Positions 58,083 to 64,000 of a stretch of DNA of 64,000 nt are shown one piece after another (positions within the stretch are counted from its first letter, which is position 1; each line of letters opens with the position of its first letter). The notes under the pieces were generated by a model that was not told the DNA's origin, made no database searches, and saw only the letters and a program-made list of their open reading frames with translations. Source of the stretch: Campylobacter concisus (GTDB taxonomy: Bacteria; Campylobacterota; Campylobacteria; Campylobacterales; Campylobacteraceae). The position numbers and the translations under genes are program-made. The DNA lies in NCBI RefSeq assembly GCF_002913225.1, contig NZ_PPAW01000013.1, positions 36,255-100,254 on the forward strand, read 5' to 3'.

Positions 58083-61000
58083 TGCCAAAAAGAACAGATA
58101 TAAATACCATTTTGCTAATCGGCTCAGGCCCTATCGTCATCGGTCAAGCCTGCGAATTTGACTACTCAGGCACGCAAGCAGCCAAGACACTAAAAGAGCT
58201 TGGATACCGTGTAGTGCTTATAAACTCAAACCCAGCCACCATCATGACTGACCCAAATTTCGCCGACGCAACGTATATAGAGCCTATCACAAAAGATAGC
58301 ATTTTAAAGATCATTGAAAAAGAAAATATTGACGCCATTTTGCCAACGATGGGCGGACAAGTGGCGCTAAATGCCGCTATGGAGGTCTTTGAAAGCGCCC
58401 TTTTAAAGGATGTTAAATTTCTTGGTGCAAACCCAGAAGCGATAAAAAAGGGCGAAGATAGACAAATTTTTAAAGCGACTATGCAAAAGATCGGCATGGA
58501 CTTGCCTGAGAGTAGATATGCCTATAACATGGACGACGCGCTAAATGCGGCAAATGAGATAGGATTTCCGCTCATCATAAGAGCTAGCTACACACTTGGT
58601 GGCGCAGGAAGCGGCGTGGCTTATAATATGGACGAGTTTAAAGAGTTAGCCAACACAGGCCTTGACGCAAGCCCGATACATGAAATTTTGATAGAAGAGA
58701 GCTTGCTTGGCTGGAAAGAGTACGAGATGGAGGTTATTCGTGATCGCAACGACAACTGTATCATCGTCTGCTCGATCGAAAATTTCGACCCAATGGGCGT
58801 TCATACAGGCGATAGCATCACAGTCGCACCAGCACTTACACTCACAGATAAAGAGTATCAGACTATGCGTGATGCTAGCTTTGCCATACTTCGTGAGATC
58901 GGCGTCGATACGGGCGGCAGCAACGTGCAGTTTGCCATAGACCCAAAAACTGGCCGCATGATCGTTATCGAGATGAACCCACGAGTTAGCCGAAGCTCAG
59001 CGCTAGCAAGTAAGGCTACTGGCTATCCGATCGCAAAGGTTGCGACACTGCTTGCGGTTGGTTTTAGCCTAGATGAGATCAAAAACGACATCACAGGCAC
59101 GCCTGCTAGCTTTGAGCCGGTGATAGACTACATCGTGACAAAGATCCCACGCTTTACATTTGAGAAATTTCCAGGATCAAACCCATATCTAGGCACTGCG
59201 ATGAAGTCAGTTGGCGAGGTCATGGCGATTGGTAGGACCTTTAAAGAGAGTATCCAAAAGGCGCTTTGTAGTTTAGAGCGTGATCTTTGCGGATTTAATA
59301 GCCTTAGTTTAGAGAAAAGCGCTTTGATTTACGGCATCAGGAATGCAAATGAGAGAAGAATTTTATATCTAGCACAAGCCTTTAGAGATGGCTTTAGCGT
59401 GGCTGAGGTGCATGAGTTTAGCAAGATTGATCCTTGGTTTTTAGAGCAAATTTATGAGATAGTTAAATTTGAAGATAAGATCGACATGGATATCTTAAAT
59501 AACGAGGAGCTACTGCGAGAGGCCAAAAGCATGGGTTTTTCAGATAAGATGATAGCCGTGCTTATAAATGAAAAAGACGATCTTGAGCTTAGCCAAAATG
59601 ATATCTATTTTGCTAGGCAGAAGCTTGGCATCGAGCTTGAATACAACGAGGTCGATACTTGTGCGGGTGAGTTTAAGGCACTAACGCCGTATCTCTACTC
59701 ATCTACAAATATCACCAAATTTCCTAAAAAAGAGCTAGCAAAAGAGGCCAAAAAGGTGATGATAATAGGCGGCGGTCCAAACAGGATCGGCCAGGGCATA
59801 GAGTTTGACTACTGTTGCGTGCATGCAAGCTATGCCCTAAGAGACCTTGGCGTAAAGACGATAATGTATAACTGCAACCCAGAAACCGTCTCAACCGACT
59901 ACGACACGAGCGATATTTTATACTTTGAGCCGATAGATTTTGAGCACGTGAGAGCCGTCATCGAGCGTGAAAAGCCAGACGGCGTGATCGTGCATTTTGG
60001 CGGCCAAACTCCGCTTAAATTTGCAAAGCGCCTAAGTGTGATCGGCGCAAAGATCATCGGAACAACTGCAAGAGTGATCGACGTGGCCGAGGATAGAAAG
60101 AAATTTAGCGAATTTATAAATAAAATAGGCGTCCTTCAGCCTAAAAATGACACCGCCACTAGCCTAGAAGAAGCCTTACAAAAGGCCGCCACTATCGGCT
60201 ATCCAGTGCTTGTTCGCCCAAGCTACGTCTTAGGCGGCAGGGCGATGAGAAGGGTACATAACGAGAGCGAGCTAAAAGAGTATATGAGCGAGGCGGTAAA
60301 GGTTAGTAACCACTCACCAGTGCTACTTGATAAATTTTTACAAGATGCAAAAGAGCTCGATGTGGATGCGATATGTGACGGCAAAGAGGTTTATATAGGT
60401 GCTATAATGGAGCACATCGAGGAGGCTGGAATTCACTCTGGCGACTCAGCTTGCATATTGCCACCGATGAGTTTAAGCGCAGAAATGATAAAAAAAGTGG
60501 AGAGGCAAACCAGAGATATCGCGCTAAATTTAGGCGTTGTCGGCCTTATGAATATCCAGTTTGCCATCTATGAAAACGAGCTTTATATGATCGAGGTAAA
60601 TCCTCGCGCAAGCAGGACCGTGCCATTTGTGAGCAAGGCTACTGGCGTGCCTATGGCAAAGGTGGCGACAAGAGTTATGTGGCAGGGAAATTTACGTGAG
60701 GCGCTTAAATTTTATGATGATTACAAGGTCGTTTACGAAGATGGCGACATCTTAAAACCTCGCATAAGCTCGCATGTTTGCGTAAAAGAGTGCGTGCTGC
60801 CATTTAACAAGCTAAGCGGCGCCGATCTCATCCTTGGCCCTGAGATGAAGAGCACGGGCGAGGTCATGGGTATCAGCCACGACTTTGCAAGCTCATTTGC
60901 AAAGAGCCAGATCGCTGCTAGCAACACTTTGCCAAGCAAGGGCAGGGTATTTTTAACGCTAGCTGACGCTGATAAAACTTACGCGCCAGACCTTGCAAGA

Positions 61001-61342
61001 GATCTCATAGCTCTTGGCTTTAGTGTCATCGCAACTGGTGGCACGCATAGAATTTTAAGCGAAGCTGGCGTGGAAGCTGAGTTTGTCTATAAAATAAGCG
61101 AGGGCAGACCAAACGTCGAAGATAGACTAAAAAATGGCGACATAGCACTTGTTATAAATACAAGCGATACAAAATCAAGCGTGGATGACGGCAAAAAGAT
61201 CCGCCAAAATGTACTTAGATTTAAGATCCCTTACTTCACAACGATCCGTGCAGCACTCGCAGCTGCCAAGTCGCTAAGCACAGTTCAAACTGGCAAAGCA
61301 CTCGAAGTAAAAAGCCTACAAGAGTATCTAAGCGAGAGATGA
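58079..61342 (+). CDS. carB: Carbamoyl-phosphate synthase large subunit
   Basis: 1087 residues, full length. Two ATP-grasp halves are visible: [19 protein letters not shown] with [12 protein letters not shown] in the first, and [18 protein letters not shown] with [12 protein letters not shown] in the second. The C-terminal MGS-like allosteric domain (from about 940; [20 protein letters not shown]) ends at LQEYLSER. It makes carbamoyl phosphate for arginine and pyrimidines. The start overlaps mreC (ATGATG). The last 128 bases (61215-61342) are repeated at 63857-63984 on the other side of the restriction-modification unit. The next gene starts inside the stop codon. Confidence 0.97.
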   Translation: MMPKRTDINTILLIGSGPIVIGQACEFDYSGTQAAKTLKELGYRVVLINSNPATIMTDPNFADATYIEPITKDSILKIIEKENIDAILPTMGGQVALNAAMEVFESALLKDVKFLGANPEAIKKGEDRQIFKATMQKIGMDLPESRYAYNMDDALNAANEIGFPLIIRASYTLGGAGSGVAYNMDEFKELANTGLDASPIHEILIEESLLGWKEYEMEVIRDRNDNCIIVCSIENFDPMGVHTGDSITVAPALTLTDKEYQTMRDASFAILREIGVDTGGSNVQFAIDPKTGRMIVIEMNPRVSRSSALASKATGYPIAKVATLLAVGFSLDEIKNDITGTPASFEPVIDYIVTKIPRFTFEKFPGSNPYLGTAMKSVGEVMAIGRTFKESIQKALCSLERDLCGFNSLSLEKSALIYGIRNANERRILYLAQAFRDGFSVAEVHEFSKIDPWFLEQIYEIVKFEDKIDMDILNNEELLREAKSMGFSDKMIAVLINEKDDLELSQNDIYFARQKLGIELEYNEVDTCAGEFKALTPYLYSSTNITKFPKKELAKEAKKVMIIGGGPNRIGQGIEFDYCCVHASYALRDLGVKTIMYNCNPETVSTDYDTSDILYFEPIDFEHVRAVIEREKPDGVIVHFGGQTPLKFAKRLSVIGAKIIGTTARVIDVAEDRKKFSEFINKIGVLQPKNDTATSLEEALQKAATIGYPVLVRPSYVLGGRAMRRVHNESELKEYMSEAVKVSNHSPVLLDKFLQDAKELDVDAICDGKEVYIGAIMEHIEEAGIHSGDSACILPPMSLSAEMIKKVERQTRDIALNLGVVGLMNIQFAIYENELYMIEVNPRASRTVPFVSKATGVPMAKVATRVMWQGNLREALKFYDDYKVVYEDGDILKPRISSHVCVKECVLPFNKLSGADLILGPEMKSTGEVMGISHDFASSFAKSQIAASNTLPSKGRVFLTLADADKTYAPDLARDLIALGFSVIATGGTHRILSEAGVEAEFVYKISEGRPNVEDRLKNGDIALVINTSDTKSSVDDGKKIRQNVLRFKIPYFTTIRAALAAAKSLSTVQTGKALEVKSLQEYLSER
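61215..61342 (+). repeat. Left copy of the 128-bp direct repeat (functional carB 3' end)
   Basis: This is the real 3' end of carB. It matches 63857-63984 at 118 of 128 positions with no gaps, at a spacing of 2642 bases. Nine of the ten differences leave the carB amino acids or the stop unchanged; the other is the last residue, Arg here and Lys there. The two copies bracket the restriction-modification genes exactly. Confidence 0.95.
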
Positions 61343-62052
61343 ACCAAAAAGAGTGCGTAGTAGAAGCGTTGGCTAGCCTTGGTGGCATGGCAACGCTTTT
61401 TGATCTTTACTATAAAACTGATGTTAGCACTTGGGGCAGCAGAACTCCATTTGCTAGTATAAGACGGATAGTGCAGACTAATAAAGAATTCTATAAGATC
61501 AGAGCTGGACTTTGGGGACTTTGTGATTTTAGAGATAAAAATTTAGCCAAAACAGGTGATAGCAAGAGCGAGCAAAATGAGAAATTTACACATTCTTATT
61601 TTCAAGGTGTTATTGTTGAGATAGGAAATTTAAGGCATTTTCAAACGTTTATCCCAGCTCAAGATAAGAATAAAATTTATAAATCAGATAAAAAACTTTG
61701 TGAGCTTGCGAGCTTGAGCGAGATATATAAATTTAGTTACGAAGACATCGTTAAAAGAGCAAAAACAATAGATGCAATATGGTTTAATGAAAGAAATTTG
61801 CCAAACTCATTTTACGAAGTCGAGCATAGCACGGACTTTAAAAACTCACTAAATAAATTTTACGAACTCCAAGACTTTAATGCTAGGATGTTTATAATCG
61901 CAGACAAAAAGAGGCAAAGAGAGTATGAAAGCGTTTTAAGAGCTAGTATCTACAAACAGATAGCTCAAAAGGTGAAATTTGCTAGTTATGAAGATATATC
62001 AAGGCAGCTTGAAAGAGAGAGCGAGCAAGCGTTTATAAAAATGGGGATTTAA
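61339..62052 (+). CDS. HARE-HTH plus PD-(D/E)XK nuclease-like protein of the RM unit
   Basis: 237 residues. The N-terminal 65 residues ([40 protein letters not shown]) fit the HARE-HTH winged-helix domain known from restriction enzymes. The C-terminal half has [20 protein letters not shown], with an acidic/Glu-x-Glu pattern on a hydrophobic strand suggestive of a PD-(D/E)XK-like nuclease, then [19 protein letters not shown]. The ATG lies inside the carB stop (ATGA), so it is translated by coupling to carB. It could be a second endonuclease, an accessory DNA-binding subunit or a regulator; no direct assignment possible. Confidence 0.7.
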   Translation: MNQKECVVEALASLGGMATLFDLYYKTDVSTWGSRTPFASIRRIVQTNKEFYKIRAGLWGLCDFRDKNLAKTGDSKSEQNEKFTHSYFQGVIVEIGNLRHFQTFIPAQDKNKIYKSDKKLCELASLSEIYKFSYEDIVKRAKTIDAIWFNERNLPNSFYEVEHSTDFKNSLNKFYELQDFNARMFIIADKKRQREYESVLRASIYKQIAQKVKFASYEDISRQLERESEQAFIKMGI

Positions 62053-62249
62053 TGGGCGAATTCGAAGTTGAGATAACTGAAATTTTAAGTAAAAAGATAA
62101 AGCTTAAAGCAAAAGATCAGCATGAGGCGTGTAAGATCGCTAAAATGGCTTATAGAAATTGCGAGATCGTGCTTGGAGCTGATGATTTTACAGAGGTGAA
62201 ATTTAATACCATTCCCACAAATAAGTCAGAAGAACAAGGTAAAAAATGA
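62052..62249 (+). CDS. DpnD/PcfM-like small protein
   Basis: 65 residues. EFEVEITEILSKKIKLKAKD, then AYRNCEIVLGADDFTEVKFN, match the DpnD/PcfM family, small beta-alpha proteins first named from the DpnI restriction locus and from a conjugative plasmid; their function is unknown. The start overlaps the previous stop (TAATG) and its stop overlaps the endonuclease start (ATGA), so it is translated as part of the RM operon. Confidence 0.75.
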   Translation: MGEFEVEITEILSKKIKLKAKDQHEACKIAKMAYRNCEIVLGADDFTEVKFNTIPTNKSEEQGKK

Positions 62250-62401
62250 ATAATATAACTCCTTTTGATGATTTTATGGCAAGTTTAAAAGAGACAAATG
62301 CCACGCTTGGCTACTTTTGTGATTTTAAAAAATGTTCTAAAAACCTTGCAGAGGTCGCTATCAAACTTAATGCTTTAAATTTCTTGCTTGGCTCAAAAGA
62401 T

Positions 62402-62420
62402 TTGAAAACGGATATTTTCA
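62402..62420 (+). repeat. Left inverted repeat flanking the inverted endonuclease segment
   Basis: TTGAAAACGGATATTTTCA. Its partner at 62722-62740 reads, on the minus strand, TTGAAAGCGGATATTTCCA: 17 of 19 matching, with a perfect 9-bp core CGGATATTT. In the restored gene this is codons 53-58. Confidence 0.85.
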
Positions 62421-62721
62421 GAGTGAAACCTTTCTGAGATTAAATTCGCAAAATTTGTTCCACTGCGGTTTTTTCTAGCGTTTGTGTCAAGCCCAACCTC
62501 TATACCAAACACATAATCACATAAATTTTTAATTTTTCTATCCTTGAAAATATCATCAAGTCCAGTCTCTAAAAAAAAGTTGTAAATTTTCTCTGGCTCA
62601 TCAAAATAACTCTTTAGTTCAAGCAAATTGCCACTTGAATTCACAACTTTTCTACTACTTTCTCTAACAGCGATTAATAAATTTAGCACCTCAAAACAGC
62701 ATCGATATTCTCTAAAAAGTG
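62421..62721 (-). other. Inverted internal segment of the endonuclease gene
   Basis: 301 bases between the inverted repeats, carrying the central part of the DpnII-like protein on the minus strand with no stop codon over the whole stretch. The lack of decay in the inverted segment and in both outer pieces argues that the inversion is recent or reversible. No recombinase gene lies in the unit. Confidence 0.85.
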
Positions 62722-62740
62722 TGGAAATATCCGCTTTCAA
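62722..62740 (-). repeat. Right inverted repeat flanking the inverted endonuclease segment
   Basis: Plus-strand TGGAAATATCCGCTTTCAA, the reverse complement of TTGAAAGCGGATATTTCCA. Pairs with 62402-62420 at 17 of 19 positions. The join to the C-terminal piece (GCTGAAGTATCAAGC next) is in frame after re-inversion. Confidence 0.85.
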
Positions 62741-63044
62741 GCTGAAGTATCAAGCTCAAATTTTCCATTAAATTTAGGTAGTGATGTGAAGATATTTGAT
62801 TTTGTGATTTGCACACAAAATATCACTTATCTAATCGAAGCAAATTTTTATAGTGGCGGTGGCTCAAAATTAAACGAAGTAGCAAGAGCATATATCGAAA
62901 TAGCCAAAAAGATATCGTGTTTGCCAAAGTATAAATTTATCTGGATCACTGATGGCTGGGGTTGGCATGATGCCAGAAATAAGCTACAAGAAGCCTATAA
63001 GAGTGTGAGAATTTACAACCTTGCAAATTTACACCTTTTTATGA

Positions 63045-63860
63045 ATGAGCTTAAAAATGCGTAACGATTTTAAGCTCATAAATGGCGACTGCTTTAATGA
63101 ACTAGCTAAATTTAAAGGCGAGTTTGACCTTATCTTTGCAGATCCACCGTATTTTCTTTCAAATGGTGGGCTTAGCATCCAAAGTGGGCAGATAGTTAGC
63201 GTAAATAAAGGTAAGTGGGATGAGGGCACAAATATAGATGAGATCGATGAATTTAACCTAAAATGGCTCAAACTTGCTAAGCGATCACTTAGTGACAATG
63301 GCAGCATAATGATAAGTGGGACATATCACAACATATTTTCTATCGGTAGGGCACTTCAAAAGCTTGATTATAAAATTTTAAACATAATTACGTGGCAAAA
63401 GACCAATCCTCCGCCAAATTTTAGCTGCAGGTATCTAACCCATAGCACCGAGCAGATCATTTGGGCTAGAAAAGATGAGAAACATAAGCACATCTTCAAC
63501 TATGAGCTTATGAAGCGGTTAAATTGTGATAAACAGATGAAAGATGTGTGGAGTTTTGCTGCGATTGCTCCTTGGGAGAAAGCATGCGGTAAGCATCCTA
63601 CACAAAAGCCACTTTCACTTTTGATAAGGCTTATCTTGATGGCAAGTAATGAAAATAGCGTCATTTGTGATCCATTTGCAGGCTCAGCAACAACTGGTAT
63701 AGCCGCAAATTTACTAAATAGAGATTTTGTTGGTATTGAAAAAGAGCAGGAATTTATAGATATTGCGCTTAAGCGAAAGGCTGAGTTAGAAGCAAATTTT
63801 ATAAAATTTAGAGATAAATTTAGTGATATAAAAATGCTTGAGAGCTTAAAATTTGGTTAG
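63045..63860 (+). CDS. DpnA-type adenine-N6 DNA methyltransferase (predicted GATC)
   Basis: 271 residues, beta-class N6-adenine methyltransferase: catalytic motif IV DPPYFLSNGG near 35 and the SAM motif I DPFAGSATTGIAA near 222, in that order. WQKTNPPPNFSCRYLTHSTE, KQMKDVWSF and KHPTQKP closely resemble DpnA of the DpnII system, so GATC is the likely target. The frame overlaps the endonuclease 3' end by 20 bases; a second ATG at 63057 is an alternative start. The TAG stop lies at the first bases of the right carB repeat. It is intact and would methylate the genome even with the endonuclease off. No dpnM-like second methyltransferase is present. Confidence 0.9.
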   Translation: MSLKMRNDFKLINGDCFNELAKFKGEFDLIFADPPYFLSNGGLSIQSGQIVSVNKGKWDEGTNIDEIDEFNLKWLKLAKRSLSDNGSIMISGTYHNIFSIGRALQKLDYKILNIITWQKTNPPPNFSCRYLTHSTEQIIWARKDEKHKHIFNYELMKRLNCDKQMKDVWSFAAIAPWEKACGKHPTQKPLSLLIRLILMASNENSVICDPFAGSATTGIAANLLNRDFVGIEKEQEFIDIALKRKAELEANFIKFRDKFSDIKMLESLKFG

Positions 63861-63984
63861 ATTTAAGATCCCATACTTCACAACTATCCGTGCAGCACTT
63901 GCAGCTGCCAAGTCGTTAAGCACAGTTCAAACTGGCAAAGCACTTGAGGTAAAAAGCTTGCAAGAGTATCTAAGCGAGAAATAA
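63857..63984 (+). pseudogene. Right copy of the 128-bp direct repeat: carB 3'-end remnant
   Basis: Reads as the last 42 codons of carB ([19 protein letters not shown] to LQEYLSEK, then TAA) without a start or the rest of the gene. 118 of 128 bases match the true carB end. Almost all differences are synonymous, so this copy evolved under carB selection before being cut off. The terminal change from AGATGA to AAATAA removes the ATGA start that the left copy offers to the downstream gene. Confidence 0.93.
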
Positions 63985-64000
63985 TAAATTTAGTGGCAGT

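Larger units (their letters stand above)
62246..63064 (+). pseudogene. DpnII/MboI-type GATC restriction endonuclease gene, interrupted by an internal inversion
   Basis: The gene exists in three pieces. Codons 1-52 read forward (FDDFMASLKETNATLGYFCD, ALNFLLGSKD). The middle (62402-62740, 113 codons) reads only on the opposite strand (ELKSYFDEPEKIYNFFLETG, VFGIEVGLDTNARKNRSG). Codons 166-272 read forward again (IFDFVICTQN, YLIEANFYSGGGSKLNE, FIWITDGWGWHDARNKL). In order, with the middle turned round, these follow DpnII (DpnB) throughout. The frame is kept across both joints and the total is 273 codons, a full-length enzyme. As it stands, translation stops at 62437 after 63 residues, so no active enzyme is made. 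Confidence 0.88.

Noticed and set aside
62393..62740. Independent minus-strand gene inside the RM unit
   Set aside because: Its product is the missing middle of the DpnII-like enzyme, in frame with both flanking pieces after re-inversion; it lacks its own start signal.
63857..63984. Second functional carB or separate small gene
   Set aside because: Only 42 terminal codons with no start; clearly a repeat of the carB end.

Overview
The window looks like a chromosomal segment of an AT-rich epsilonproteobacterium of the genus Campylobacter, most like C. concisus. The basis is protein-level resemblance: a futalosine-type menaquinone gene (mqnD), QueH with an epsilonproteobacterial C-terminal extension, a nikZYXWV-like nickel importer, DUF2393 pairs, SPFH and NFACT proteins, and the gene order fabZ-lpxA-clpX-mreB-mreC-carB. 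Species assignment is inference; no database search was possible.

Layout. 1-124: C-terminal end of a membrane protein with a terminator. 124-716: gene-free, structured repeats. 717-4558: periplasmic protein, cation/proton antiporter, gltA, cysQ. 4561-10586 (minus): molybdate operon (ModE-type regulator, modA, TOBE protein, modC, modB) continuing into a peroxiredoxin-like protein, a methyltransferase and a lipoprotein. 10741-14512: mlaA-mlaC-RND lipid-trafficking operon. 14515-19100: BON lipoprotein, selenocysteine tRNA, acidic protein, NFACT protein, chemoreceptor. 19485-23608: Fur-box TonB receptor, leuC, a long hairpin, SemiSWEET. 23832-28043: mobA-pldA, then a gluconate/glycerate-type permease with glycerate kinase. 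28390-36212 (minus): tyrosine-recombinase remnant, AMIN protein, FtsB-like protein, eno, recA, membrane protein, murB, fliQ, mqnD, lipoprotein, pncB-like gene. 36241-38415: permease remnant, accB-accC. 38571-43871 (minus): two DUF2393 proteins, hisIE, SPFH protein, ilvE, dsbA, bcp, tautomerase. 43985-52585: membrane protein, giant DUF748 protein, nikZYXWV-like operon. 52612-61342: queH, fabZ, lpxA, clpX, mreB, mreC, carB.

Molybdate uptake (mod operon), molybdopterin cofactor maturation (mobA), selenocysteine (selC) and nickel uptake fit an organism that respires with molybdo/tungsto-enzymes, selenoproteins such as formate dehydrogenase, and nickel hydrogenase; those enzymes themselves are outside the window.

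The most unusual part is 61215-63984. A compact restriction-modification unit sits exactly at the carB stop codon: a HARE-HTH/nuclease-like protein, a DpnD/PcfM-like small protein, a DpnII/MboI-type endonuclease gene and a DpnA-type GATC adenine methyltransferase. It is bracketed by two 128-bp direct repeats of the carB 3' end (118/128 identical). The endonuclease gene is broken by a clean inversion of its middle third between 19-bp inverted repeats (62402-62420 and 62722-62740, 17/19 matching). Turning the segment back restores a continuous 272-residue reading frame that resembles DpnII from end to end. The restriction gene is therefore in an OFF orientation beside an intact methyltransferase: either a phase-variable inversion switch inside a type II endonuclease gene or a very recent inactivating inversion.
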